Made by a program: the position numbers and the translations under genes | The notes under the pieces: generated by a model | Seen by the model: the letters and a program-made list of their open reading frames with translations, nothing else | Databases searched by the model: none | Told to the model about the DNA's origin: nothing | Part shown: positions 23,381 to 32,154 of the stretch, one piece after another | How the letters are laid out: each line of letters starts with the position of its first letter | Numbering within the stretch: the stretch's first letter is position 1 | DNA from: JAUSIF01 sp036556265 | GTDB lineage: Bacteria; Pseudomonadota; Alphaproteobacteria; Rhizobiales; Xanthobacteraceae | DNA: 62,625 bases | Assembly (NCBI GenBank): GCA_036556265.1 | Contig: DATBJU010000083.1 | Location: 1 to 62,625, forward strand | Direction: 5' to 3'

Positions 23381-25546
23381 ATGTTCGACATTCATCGTGA
23401 GGAGATCGACTGGGGAGGCAGGCGCCTCGTCCTAGAATCCGGGAAAGTTGCGCGTCAGGCGGACGGCGCGGTACTTGCCACCTACGGCGAGACGACCGTG
23501 CTGGCCGCGGTCGTCGCGGCCAAGGAACCGAAGCCCGGCATCGATTTCCTGCCTCTTACCGTCAACTACCAGGAAAAATACTATGCCGCGGGGCGCATTC
23601 CCGGCGGTTACTTCAAGCGTGAGCGCGGTCCAACCGAGCGCGACACGCTGATCTCGCGCCTGATCGACCGCCCGATTCGTCCGCTGTTCGCGGATGGCTG
23701 GCGTTGCGACACGCAGATCATCGTCAACGTGCTTTCGCACGACCTCGAAAACGATCCCGACATCGTGGCAATGATCGCAGCTTCGGCGGCACTCACGCTA
23801 TCCGGCGCACCCTTCATGGGACCGATCGGCGCCGCGCGCGTCGGCTTCATCAACAACGAGTACGTGCTCAACCCGCAACTCGACGAGATGCCGGAGTCGC
23901 AACTCGAACTGGTCGTTGCAGGCACCGGCGAAGCAGTGCTGATGGTTGAGTCGGAGGCGAAAGAGTTGCCGGAGGAGGTTATGCTCGGCGCCGTCATGTT
24001 TGGGCACCGGCATTTCCAGCCGGTGATCGACATGATCATCCGACTTGCTGAGAAGGCGGCGAAGGAGCCGCGCGCACTGCCGGAAGGCGACGATTCCGCG
24101 CTCGAGGCGAAGTTGCGCGAACAGGCGGAAGCCGACCTGCGCAAGGCCTATTCGATCCGCAGCAAGCAAGAGCGGCACAAGGCGATCGACGTGATCAAAG
24201 ACAAAGCCAAGGAGACTTTCGCACCCGGTGAAGGCGACGAAAGCGCCCCGACACCGCAGCAGGTGGCGGGCGTGTTCAAGGAACTGGAAGCGAAGATCGT
24301 CCGCTCCTCAATTCTTGAGACCGGCAAGCGCATCGACGGCCGCGACACGAAGACGGTACGGCCGATCGTTGTGGAAGTCGGCGTGCTGCCACGCACGCAC
24401 GGTTCGGCCTTGTTCACGCGCGGCGAGACGCAGGCGCTCGTGGTCGCGACGCTGGGCACCGGGGAGGACGAGCAGTACGTCGATGCCCTCACCGGCACCT
24501 ACAAGGAGACGTTCCTGCTGCACTACAATTTCCCGCCGTTCTCCGTCGGCGAGACCGGCCGCATGGGAGCGCCCGGCCGTCGCGAGATCGGTCATGGCAA
24601 GCTCGCCTGGCGCGCCGTGCACCCGCTGCTGCCGCCGGCGCACGAGTTTCCCTACACGCTGCGAATCGTGTCGGAGATCACGGAATCGAACGGATCGTCG
24701 TCGATGGCGACCGTGTGCGGCACATCGCTCGCGCTCATGGATGCGGGGGTGCCGTTGCGCCGCCCTGTGGCCGGCATCGCGATGGGCCTGATCCTGGAGG
24801 GCAAGAAGTACGCGGTGCTCTCCGACATCCTTGGCGACGAGGACCACCTCGGCGACATGGACTTCAAGGTCGCCGGTACCGATAAGGGCGTCACCGCGCT
24901 GCAGATGGACATCAAGATCTCCGGTATCACCGAGGAGATCATGAAGGTGGCGCTGACGCAGGCGAAAGACGGCCGCATGCACATCCTCGGCGAAATGGCG
25001 AAGGCCCTCGCCTCGGCGCGGCCAGAGCTCGGCGAGCATGCGCCGCGCATCGAGGTGATTCAGATCCCGGTCGACAAGATCCGCGAGGTGATCGGCTCGG
25101 GCGGCAAGGTGATCCGGGAGATCGTGGAGAAGACCGGCGCCAAGATCGACATCTCCGACGATGGCACCGTCAAGGTCGCCTCGGCGAGCGGCGACTCGAT
25201 CAAGGCCGCGCTCAACTGGATCAAGACGATCGTGTCGGAGCCGGAGGTCGGGCAGATCTACGACGGGACGGTCGTCAAGGTCGTCGACTTCGGTGCATTC
25301 ATAAACTTCTTCGGCCCAAAGGACGGGCTTGTACACATCTCTCACCTTGCACCGCGGCGAGTGAACAAGGTCACCGACGTCGTCAAGGAAGGGGACAAAG
25401 TGAAGGTGAAGCTCCTCGGCTTCGACGAGCGCGGCAAGGTGCGCCTGTCGATGAAGGTCGTCGACCAGCAGACCGGCGAAGACCTGGAAGCGAAGCAAAA
25501 GGCCGAGCAGAAGCGGGAAACCGAGGCGGCCGGCGCCGCGGAATAG
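23381..25546 (+). CDS. pnp: Polyribonucleotide nucleotidyltransferase (PNPase)
   Basis: 721 residues: two RNase PH domains (residues about 10-230 and 310-545) around a helical linker, then KH (IPVDKIREVIGSGGKVIREI) and S1 (GQIYDGTVVKVVDFGAFINF) domains. It degrades RNA phosphorolytically from the 3' end and is part of RNA turnover complexes. The second PH domain retains the catalytic region SDILGDEDHLGDMDFKVAG, with the Asp residues that bind metal. ATG 23381 (MFDIHREEIDWGGRRL) is the family start; 23339 is an unneeded upstream alternative. A strong terminator lies 22 bases after the stop. Confidence 0.97.
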   Translation: MFDIHREEIDWGGRRLVLESGKVARQADGAVLATYGETTVLAAVVAAKEPKPGIDFLPLTVNYQEKYYAAGRIPGGYFKRERGPTERDTLISRLIDRPIRPLFADGWRCDTQIIVNVLSHDLENDPDIVAMIAASAALTLSGAPFMGPIGAARVGFINNEYVLNPQLDEMPESQLELVVAGTGEAVLMVESEAKELPEEVMLGAVMFGHRHFQPVIDMIIRLAEKAAKEPRALPEGDDSALEAKLREQAEADLRKAYSIRSKQERHKAIDVIKDKAKETFAPGEGDESAPTPQQVAGVFKELEAKIVRSSILETGKRIDGRDTKTVRPIVVEVGVLPRTHGSALFTRGETQALVVATLGTGEDEQYVDALTGTYKETFLLHYNFPPFSVGETGRMGAPGRREIGHGKLAWRAVHPLLPPAHEFPYTLRIVSEITESNGSSSMATVCGTSLALMDAGVPLRRPVAGIAMGLILEGKKYAVLSDILGDEDHLGDMDFKVAGTDKGVTALQMDIKISGITEEIMKVALTQAKDGRMHILGEMAKALASARPELGEHAPRIEVIQIPVDKIREVIGSGGKVIREIVEKTGAKIDISDDGTVKVASASGDSIKAALNWIKTIVSEPEVGQIYDGTVVKVVDFGAFINFFGPKDGLVHISHLAPRRVNKVTDVVKEGDKVKVKLLGFDERGKVRLSMKVVDQQTGEDLEAKQKAEQKRETEAAGAAE

Positions 25547-25568
25547 CCGGCCAGAGATTTTGACCCCC

Positions 25569-25597
25569 GGGGCGGTCCAAGGGCCGCCCCTTTTTTT
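25569..25597 (+). terminator. Intrinsic terminator after pnp
   Basis: GGGGCGG (25569-25575) pairs with CCGCCCC (25584-25590) and is followed directly by seven T residues (25591-25597). It closes the rimP-to-pnp region and lies just beyond the end of the convergent cyclase gene. Confidence 0.9.
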
Positions 25598-25600
25598 CGG

Positions 25601-26872
25601 CTAAGCCGACTCTCGCGCCCCGACGAGAAAATAGGTGCGCTCTATGCCGATGCCCTTGATCTCTGTGTCACCACGCTCCTCGAACTCGAAGTGCGAGCCG
25701 GCCGCGTTGCGATACTCCTCGCTCACCTGGATCCGGCCGGGAACACCTTGCGACTGCATCCGGGAGGCCAGATTCACGGCGTCGCCCCAGACGTCGTACG
25801 AGATGCGCGTGTCGCCGATTACACCGGCGATGGCGACGCCGTAGTGAATGCCGACGCGAAGCTCGAGCGTATGGCGGCCAAGTGGCGCGCGGCGGTGCTG
25901 CGCCTTCAGCATCTCGAGCGCGAGCCGGCCGATGCCGATTACGCCGCCGCTGCTGCCACCGTGCAACCCGCCTGCCGCCATATAGGCATCGCCGATCGTC
26001 TTGATCTTTTCGACCCCATAGGTTTCGCACATCAGGTCGAACGTCCGAACGAATTCGTCGAGATAGGCGACCACTCGCTCCGGATCCTCCTGATGAGCGA
26101 CCGGTGTGAAGCCGACGAGATCCGCGAAAAGGAGACTGACACCTTCGACGCGGTCGGCGATGCGCCGCTCAGGCTGCGCACGTAGCCGTGCGGCAATTGA
26201 GTCCGGCAGAACGGCGGAGACGAGAGCATCCGCGCGTACCCGTTCGCGACGAAGTTCCAGCTCGGTACGGCGGAGCACGAAAAGTGCGTAGAAAATGACA
26301 ATGGCGTTGATCGAAACCGCCGTTGTCATCGACTGCAAGCTCATCGAATGGAGCAGGCGAGGGTCCGTCACGGCGCCCTGTTCGGGCGCATAATTCAGAA
26401 CGCCAAACATGACGAACACGATGACAACGAACCAGAACAAGAACAGCCGCCAGTTTTCGACGCCGAAGAGAAAGAGCATCACGCCGGAAAGCACGAAGAA
26501 GACCTGCGCCTGCGTCTGCAGGCCGAACATGAACGTGGTGAAGAGAATGCCGGTGACGTACCAGAGAATTAGCGCCGTCGCCGCCACATTGTCCCCGAAC
26601 CGGTGCAGCAGGTGAACCAACAGCGCCCACACCGTAAGGGTGGTCCCGAAGGCAAAAGCAAACCAGAAGTCCGCGAAATCGAAGAAGAAATAGCTGATGA
26701 CCCGAGCGACGGCGTTGATTGCCGCGGCATACGAGACCAAATTCGCGACTTTCTGGCGCCGGACCAGGTCGGGATCGCCGCTCACGATGCCGAGCGAAAC
26801 CAGCCGGTCCAGCCACGCCGGCAAGCGTAGCCTCTGGCGCTCAACCCCGATCAAATCGCGAAGGTGTGCCAC
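25601..26872 (-). CDS. Membrane-bound class III adenylate cyclase
   Basis: 423 residues. About six membrane helices lie between residues 45 and 215, then a class III cyclase catalytic domain from about residue 245. The metal-binding Asp residues are seen in LLFADLVGFTPVA and KTIGDAYMAAGG. The Lys of EKIKTIGD and the Asp of SYDVWGDAVNLASRM fit the ATP-selecting pair, so adenylate rather than guanylate cyclase is favoured. The Asn and Arg of VNLASRM complete the transition-state set. The start is GTG at 26872. It is convergent with pnp and upstream of it on the same strand lies fabI, but the 50-base gap to fabI leaves cotranscription open. The sensory role of the membrane part is unknown. Confidence 0.87.
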   Translation of the reverse strand: MAHLRDLIGVERQRLRLPAWLDRLVSLGIVSGDPDLVRRQKVANLVSYAAAINAVARVISYFFFDFADFWFAFAFGTTLTVWALLVHLLHRFGDNVAATALILWYVTGILFTTFMFGLQTQAQVFFVLSGVMLFLFGVENWRLFLFWFVVIVFVMFGVLNYAPEQGAVTDPRLLHSMSLQSMTTAVSINAIVIFYALFVLRRTELELRRERVRADALVSAVLPDSIAARLRAQPERRIADRVEGVSLLFADLVGFTPVAHQEDPERVVAYLDEFVRTFDLMCETYGVEKIKTIGDAYMAAGGLHGGSSGGVIGIGRLALEMLKAQHRRAPLGRHTLELRVGIHYGVAIAGVIGDTRISYDVWGDAVNLASRMQSQGVPGRIQVSEEYRNAAGSHFEFEERGDTEIKGIGIERTYFLVGARESA

Positions 26873-26922
26873 CGCGCCCGATAACCCCCGTACGGCCCCG
26901 GCATGATAGCAATTCGTGCGGA

Positions 26923-27762
26923 CTATTCGGCAGCCTTGCGATCGATCCCGGCCCGCACTTCGGCCTCTTCCTGCGCATTCAACGCCTCGGGCCGCGGCAT
27001 CGAGATCACGTGGTATCCGGAATCGACGTAGTGGATGTCGCCGGTGACGCCGGAGGAAAGATCGGACAGCAGATAGAGCGCCGCGTTGCCGATCTCCTCG
27101 ATGGTCACGGTACGGCGCAACGGCGAATGCTTCTTCTGATAATTGAACATGAGCCGGGCATCGGAAATGCCGGCACCCGCGAGCGTGCGGACAGGGCCGG
27201 CCGAGATCGCGTTCACACGGATGCCGCGCGGCCCGAAATCGGCGGCGAGATAGCGGACACTTGCCTCAAGGGCAGCCTTGGCCACTCCCATCACGTTGTA
27301 GTTAGGCATGACGCGGGTTGAGCCGCCGAAGGTGAGCGTCAACATCGCGCCGCCCGGACTCATGAGGGCGCCGGCACGCTTGGCGAGTTCGGTAAAGGAG
27401 AAGCACGAGATCAGCATCGTGCGTTGGAAATTCTCCCGGGTCGTATCGGCGTAGCGACCCTTCAATTCGTTCTTGTCGGAAAAGGCAATTGCATGCACGA
27501 GGAAATCCAGCCCACCCCAGGCTCGCTTGATTTGCGCGAACAGCTCGTCGACGGATCCGAGATCTTCAACATCGCACGAGAGGCACAGCTCGGCCCCGAG
27601 CGATTCCGAGAGGGGTCGCACACGCTTGCCGAGCGCCTCTCCCTGATAGGTAAAGGCGAGGCGCGCACCGTGAGTGGCGGTTACTTGGGCAATCCCCCAG
27701 GCGATCGAGTGGTCGTTTGCCACCCCCATCACGAGACCGCGCCTGCCCTGCATGAGGCTCAT
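26923..27762 (-). CDS. fabI: Enoyl-[acyl-carrier-protein] reductase (NADH)
   Basis: 279 residues, short-chain dehydrogenase fold. The FabI-type catalytic pair Y-x6-K is Tyr155 and Lys162 in PNYNVMGVAKAALEASVRYL, and the cofactor site is MGVANDHSIAWGIA near residues 12-25. It performs the last reduction in each elongation cycle of fatty acid synthesis. It is the third gene of a leftward fabA-fabB-fabI cluster. An in-frame ATG nine bases downstream is an alternative start. Confidence 0.95.
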   Translation of the reverse strand: MSLMQGRRGLVMGVANDHSIAWGIAQVTATHGARLAFTYQGEALGKRVRPLSESLGAELCLSCDVEDLGSVDELFAQIKRAWGGLDFLVHAIAFSDKNELKGRYADTTRENFQRTMLISCFSFTELAKRAGALMSPGGAMLTLTFGGSTRVMPNYNVMGVAKAALEASVRYLAADFGPRGIRVNAISAGPVRTLAGAGISDARLMFNYQKKHSPLRRTVTIEEIGNAALYLLSDLSSGVTGDIHYVDSGYHVISMPRPEALNAQEEAEVRAGIDRKAAE

Positions 27763-27811
27763 GAACGTCGATGTCCTCGGTTACTCGAAGCGCTGTGGGG
27801 CTGGAATCATT

Positions 27812-29029
27812 TCAGGCGTCTAACCGCTTGAGCGCGATCGTCGCGTTGGTACCGCCGAAGCCGAAGGAATTCGACAGAATGCAGCCGAGTTTCTGGTTGT
27901 CGCGCCGCTCGCGAACAATCGGCATGTCGGCGAACGCCGCATCGAGCTCCTCAATATTCGCACTCTCGCAGATGAAACCGTTGTTCATCATCAGCAGGCA
28001 GTAGATCGCCTCCTGAACGCCGGTTGCGCCGAGAGAATGACCGGTCAGTGATTTGGTCGCGGCGATCGGCGGGCACTTGGAGCCGAATACGTCGCGGATC
28101 GCTTCGATCTCCTTGAGGTCGCCGATCGGCGTCGATGTGGCATGTGGATTGATGTAGTCAACGGGCGCGTTCACGCCCTGAAGGGCCATCTTCATGCATC
28201 GGACGGCGCCCTCGCCCGAGGGCTGCACCATATCGTGACCGTCGGAAGTTGCGCCGTAGCCGGCAACCTCGCCGTAGATCTTGGCGCCGCGCGCCTTCGC
28301 ATGTTCAAGCTCCTCGAGCACGAGCACACCCGCGCCGCCGGCGATCACGAAGCCATCGCGGTTTGCATCATACGGGCGCGATGCCTTGGCCGGTGCCGCG
28401 TTGAAGCCCGTCGACATCGCGCCCATGGCGTCGAACAACACGGAGAGCGTCCAGTCGAGCTCCTCGCACCCGCCGGCGAAGATGACATCCTGCTTGCCGT
28501 TCTGTAACAGCTCGTAGGCATTACCGATGCAATGGTTGGACGTCGCGCAGGCGGACGAGATCGAGTAGTTCACCCCCTTGATCTTGAACCAGGTCGCAAG
28601 CGTGGCCGATGCGGTCGAGGACATCGCCTTCGGGACCGCAAAGGGGCCGACACGCTTCGGTCCCTTCTGGCGGGTCGTATCGGCCGCCTCCACGATCGTG
28701 CGGGTCGACGGTCCGCCTGATCCCATGATGATGCCGGTGCGCTCGTTGCTGACCTCGCCTGTCTCGAGCCCGCCGTCGCGGATCGCCTGATCCATGGCGA
28801 CATGGTTCCACGCCGTGCCGCCGCCGTGAAAGCGCAGCGCGCGCCGGTCTACGATCGCGCTCGGATCGAGCGAGGGTGCGCCGTGCACCTGGCAGCGAAA
28901 TCCGAGCTTGGCGTAATCCTCGGCGAAGGAGATACCGCTCTTCGCCTCGCGCAAACTCGCGAGCACTTCCTGCGTGTTGTTTCCGATGGACGAAACGATG
29001 CCCATCCCGGTTACGACGACCCGTCGCAT
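27812..29029 (-). CDS. fabB: 3-oxoacyl-[acyl-carrier-protein] synthase I
   Basis: 405 residues, KAS I/II family. The active-site Cys161 lies in SISSACATSNHCIGNAYELL, with His296 in NPHATSTPIGD, Lys326 in ATKSLTGHSLGATG and His331 completing the set. With FabA it allows synthesis of unsaturated fatty acids under anaerobic-type chemistry. It starts 66 bases after fabA, and GAGGCGG precedes the ATG at 29029. FabF is a possible alternative by sequence alone, but the fabA neighbour and length favour FabB. Confidence 0.95.
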   Translation of the reverse strand: MRRVVVTGMGIVSSIGNNTQEVLASLREAKSGISFAEDYAKLGFRCQVHGAPSLDPSAIVDRRALRFHGGGTAWNHVAMDQAIRDGGLETGEVSNERTGIIMGSGGPSTRTIVEAADTTRQKGPKRVGPFAVPKAMSSTASATLATWFKIKGVNYSISSACATSNHCIGNAYELLQNGKQDVIFAGGCEELDWTLSVLFDAMGAMSTGFNAAPAKASRPYDANRDGFVIAGGAGVLVLEELEHAKARGAKIYGEVAGYGATSDGHDMVQPSGEGAVRCMKMALQGVNAPVDYINPHATSTPIGDLKEIEAIRDVFGSKCPPIAATKSLTGHSLGATGVQEAIYCLLMMNNGFICESANIEELDAAFADMPIVRERRDNQKLGCILSNSFGFGGTNATIALKRLDA

Positions 29030-29095
29030 GTCCGCCTCGTCGTTACTGCACGTCAGTGGAAAGACGGTACCGGCGTCCGGTCCCGGCTTCCCGCT

Positions 29096-29629
29096 TCAGG
29101 CCCCAGCCGTGGCGGGCTCGGGTGCGTCGCGGAACAGACCGACCTTGAGATCGTTCGCGCGATAGACCACGGCGCCGTCCGCTGAGAGCCAGCCATCGGC
29201 GATGCCAAGCACAAGCTTCGAGCGCATCACGCGCTTGATTTCGAGACCGTAGATTACACTCTTCACCGTAGGCAGCACCTGCCCCGACAACTTCAATTCG
29301 CCAAGGCCGAGGGCGCGGCCGCGGCCGGGCGCTCCCAGCCAGCCAAGGAAGAACCCGAGCAGCTGCCACAGCGCGTCTACCCCGAGCGCGCCCGGCATCA
29401 CCGGATCCCCCTTGAAATGACACGGGAAAAACCAGAGATCGGGCTTTACCTTCAGCTCGGCGCGCACAAGTCCTTTGCCGTGCTCTCCGCCCTCCTCAGC
29501 GATCTCGGAAATGCGGTCGAACATCAGCATCGGAGGCAGAGGCAACTGGGCGTTGCCCGCACCGAACAGTTCGCCGCGGCCGCAAGCAAGCAAATCCTCG
29601 TAGTCGAAACTCGATCGCTTTGCAGTCAT
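29096..29629 (-). CDS. fabA: 3-hydroxydecanoyl-[acyl-carrier-protein] dehydratase/isomerase
   Basis: 177 residues, single hotdog domain. The active-site His and the FabA motif appear in FFPCHFKGDPVMPGALGVDA, including the catalytic Asp of GVDALWQL. FabA dehydrates 3-hydroxydecanoyl-ACP and isomerises the double bond, opening the unsaturated fatty acid branch. It heads the fabA-fabB-fabI cluster and is divergent from irr across a 258-base gap. I could not identify a convincing promoter for it. Confidence 0.95.
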   Translation of the reverse strand: MTAKRSSFDYEDLLACGRGELFGAGNAQLPLPPMLMFDRISEIAEEGGEHGKGLVRAELKVKPDLWFFPCHFKGDPVMPGALGVDALWQLLGFFLGWLGAPGRGRALGLGELKLSGQVLPTVKSVIYGLEIKRVMRSKLVLGIADGWLSADGAVVYRANDLKVGLFRDAPEPATAGA

Positions 29630-29769
29630 TGCCTCGATTCAACCGTCCGCCGTCCCGCCACGGCAGGAATGTCAGCGGTTCCTAACATAGTGGTCGCCGC
29701 CCCGAAAGGCACGGACCCGCGCGGTTGTGACCGGATCGCATAGCGCGAAAACGCGCCAATTACACGCAG

Positions 29770-29798
29770 TTGCACCGCTCTTGCGGCCCCCGTATCAT
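29770..29798 (+). promoter_or_regulatory. Candidate sigma-70 promoter of irr
   Basis: TTGCAC (29770-29775) and TATCAT (29793-29798) are separated by exactly 17 bases. The irr start codon is 90 bases downstream. The rest of the 29630-29887 gap shows no clear iron-control palindrome to my eye. Confidence 0.6.
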
Positions 29799-29887
29799 GC
29801 GCCACTCGAGCAATTTCGACCGACCGCCGAACCACGCGGGGCTGGCCTCGGGGATGCTCGTGCCGATATTGTCTTTTCGGGCCGACC

Positions 29888-30397
29888 ATGAACGAAACGC
29901 CTCGTAGGCTGGTATTCGAGGAAGATTCGGAACTTCCGGTTGAGCGCTTGCGCGTGCAGCCGGCAGCCGGGCGCCGCACAGGTTGTCCCTTCCACGACGT
30001 TCGCGAAATGCTGCGCGAGGTGGGCCTGCGTCCAACGCGTCAACGCCTTGCCCTTGGTTGGCTCCTGTTCGCGAAAGGCGACCGCCATCTCACCGCGGAG
30101 AAGCTGCACGAGGAAGCGATGCGGGCCCGGTTCCCCGTTTCGCTCGCGACCGTCTACAACACGTTGCACCAGTTCACCGAAGTCGGCCTCCTGCGCGAGG
30201 TCGCGGTGGACGGCTCCAAGACCTACTTCGACACGAACTCGTCAGAGCATCACCATTTCTACGTCGAGGGCGACAGCAACCTCCTTGACATCCCCGGGGC
30301 AGAACTGCTCGTCGACAAACTGCCCACCCCGCCGGAAGGTTTCGAAGTGGCGCGCGTGGACGTCGTGGTTCGCCTGCGGCGGACCGGCAACAGCTAA
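29888..30397 (+). CDS. irr: Iron response regulator Irr (Fur family)
   Basis: 169 residues. Irr is the heme-responsive global iron regulator of Hyphomicrobiales and Rhodobacterales. Features are a Fur-type winged helix (RPTRQRLALGWLLF; VSLATVYNTLHQFTEVG) and the three-histidine heme/metal site HHH at residues 121-123 (SSEHHHFYVE). There is also a Cys-Pro heme regulatory motif at Cys33-Pro34 (TGCPFHDV), like the one that mediates heme-triggered degradation in Bradyrhizobium. Divergence from fabA-fabB-fabI is the conserved context. It is followed by a strong hairpin terminator. Confidence 0.94.
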   Translation: MNETPRRLVFEEDSELPVERLRVQPAAGRRTGCPFHDVREMLREVGLRPTRQRLALGWLLFAKGDRHLTAEKLHEEAMRARFPVSLATVYNTLHQFTEVGLLREVAVDGSKTYFDTNSSEHHHFYVEGDSNLLDIPGAELLVDKLPTPPEGFEVARVDVVVRLRRTGNS

Positions 30398-30417
30398 ACA
30401 ACGCTCATTCGCGGGTT

Positions 30418-30450
30418 CAAATGCCCGGCCGTGCCGGGCATTTGCTTTCT
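30418..30450 (+). terminator. Intrinsic terminator after irr
   Basis: CAAATGCCCGGC (30418-30429) and its perfect complement (30433-30444) form a 12-pair stem with a CGT loop, followed by CTTTCT. It lies between the convergent irr and SH3-protein genes and may serve the irr side mainly, because the reverse strand has no T-run. Confidence 0.75.
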
Positions 30451-30454
30451 CGGG

Positions 30455-30979
30455 CTACTCGATCACTTCGTTCGGGTACACGCCCCAGAGCAAATGCTGC
30501 TCGATGTAACCGTCAAAGCCCTCGCCGAAAACGCGGCACCACTTGCCGTCGCAGCGGCGCACGGTAGCGAGCACGCGGGCCTGCAGCTGCGCGACGACGC
30601 GACCGCCGCCTCCCGGTCGCTCATACAATGGGAACGCCTCCGTCTTGGAGGTCGGCGACACGAGCGCCGTGCGGCGCCCCGACAGGAGCGAATGGAACAC
30701 CCAACCCTCCGCCCCTTCTGCATCGCGGATGCGGCGCCAGTTCTCGGATTCCGCAGTGATCTCCACCGGGATGCCCACGCGCGTGAAGACCCAGGTGACA
30801 TCGTGATCGCGCGAGGGACCGCCGCGCACATTCACTTTGTCGGCCTTCAGGCTGACGTAGCGCGGAACCGGCAGTCCGCTGGCGGGGCCGGCGGACTCGC
30901 CCACCGCGCCCGCCGGGATTGCGGTCAGCAGTACAAACAGAATTGTCGCGAGTTTCACCGCCCCTGCGAACTGCGGCAT
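30455..30979 (-). CDS. Exported SH3-like domain protein
   Basis: 174 residues. A signal peptide (MPQFAGAVKLATILFVLLTA, cleavage likely after IPAGAVG) is followed by two SH3b-like segments: YVSLKADKVNVRGGPSRDHD with AEGAEGWVFHSLLSG, and LATVRRCDGKWCRVF with GYIEQHLLWG. Bacterial SH3 domains of this type are usually periplasmic and bind cell-wall components; the function is unknown. The start is the ATG at 30977-30979. It is divergent from the dehydrogenase at 31156 and convergent with irr. Confidence 0.85.
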   Translation of the reverse strand: MPQFAGAVKLATILFVLLTAIPAGAVGESAGPASGLPVPRYVSLKADKVNVRGGPSRDHDVTWVFTRVGIPVEITAESENWRRIRDAEGAEGWVFHSLLSGRRTALVSPTSKTEAFPLYERPGGGGRVVAQLQARVLATVRRCDGKWCRVFGEGFDGYIEQHLLWGVYPNEVIE

Positions 30980-31155
30980 TGTCCGGTCGTCCCCCTGGCA
31001 ATTTTAGAAAAGGCCGATTGAGATCGCGTCTGTCAAGAGCAGGCGCGGCTTTGTGATGACGGAACCGTCTGCTAGACAGGCGCACGGCCGCGATCCCTGC
31101 CGGAGCCGATTGTCGGCCACCACGGTTAAGCATCAGTCACCATCGGGCCGGGGCG

Positions 31156-32154
31156 ATGCCGAAGAAGAAGCCGCTCGTCGTCGTGACGCGACGCCTGCCG
31201 AAGAGCGTCGAAACGCGGATGCGCGAGTTGTTCGACGCGCGGCTCAACGATGACGACCATCCGCTCAGCCAGGCGGAACTTATCGAGGCGGTGAAGAGCG
31301 CGGACGTGCTCGTGCCCACCGTCACCGATCGCATCGACAAGGCGCTGCTCGCGCAGGCAGGCGAACGGTTGAAGCTCGTAGCCAATTTCGGCAACGGTGT
31401 GGACAACATCGACGTCGTTGCCGCTGCGGCCAAGGGAATCACGGTCACGAACACGCCGGGCGTGCTGACCGAAGACACCGCCGATATGACGATGGCGCTG
31501 ATCCTCGCGGTTCCGCGGCGGCTCGCGGAAGGCGCCGGCGTGCTCACCACGCAGAAAGATTGGGCCGGCTGGACCCCGACCTGGATGCTCGGGCATCGCA
31601 TCTCCGGCAAGCGGCTCGGAATCATCGGCATGGGGCGCATTGGCAGCGCGGTCGCGCGCCGTGCACGCGCGTTCGGACTGCAAATTCACTATCACAACCG
31701 CCGACGCGTCGCGGCCGACCTCGAGGAAGAACTCGACGCGACCTATTGGGATAGCCTCGACCAGATGCTCGCGAGGATGGACATCGTATCGGTGAACTGC
31801 CCGCATACGCCGGCGACGTACCACCTGCTCTCTGCACGCCGGCTGAAACTGATGAAACCCGAAGCCTATGTGGTCAATACCGCGCGCGGCGAGATAATCG
31901 ACGAGACTGCCCTCGCGAAGATGATCGAGGCCGGAGAGCTCGCGGGCGCGGGGCTGGACGTGTTCGAGCACGAGCCAGCGGTGAATCCGCGGCTCGTCAA
32001 GCTCGCGCGCGCGGGCAAAGTGGTGCTGCTGCCGCACATGAGCTCGGCCACGGTCGAGGGCCGCGTCGACATGGGCGAGAAGGTGATCGTGAATATCAAG
32101 GTATTCATGGACGGCCACAGGCCGCCGGATCGCGTGTTGCCGTCGCAGCTCTAA
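31156..32154 (+). CDS. D-isomer-specific 2-hydroxyacid dehydrogenase, probable glyoxylate/hydroxypyruvate reductase
   Basis: 332 residues. The NAD(P)-binding motif is LGIIGMGRIGSAVARRARAF near residue 155, and catalytic Arg, Glu and His appear in VNTARGEIID, LDVFEHEP and LLPHMSSATVEG. The FGNGVDNIDV segment is typical of the GyaR/GhrB-like group that reduces glyoxylate or hydroxypyruvate. The Arg in NRRR (HYHNRRRVA) after beta-B suggests NADPH preference. The gene overlaps the stop of the convergent moeB-like gene by four bases. The substrate is not certain. Confidence 0.87.
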   Translation: MPKKKPLVVVTRRLPKSVETRMRELFDARLNDDDHPLSQAELIEAVKSADVLVPTVTDRIDKALLAQAGERLKLVANFGNGVDNIDVVAAAAKGITVTNTPGVLTEDTADMTMALILAVPRRLAEGAGVLTTQKDWAGWTPTWMLGHRISGKRLGIIGMGRIGSAVARRARAFGLQIHYHNRRRVAADLEEELDATYWDSLDQMLARMDIVSVNCPHTPATYHLLSARRLKLMKPEAYVVNTARGEIIDETALAKMIEAGELAGAGLDVFEHEPAVNPRLVKLARAGKVVLLPHMSSATVEGRVDMGEKVIVNIKVFMDGHRPPDRVLPSQL

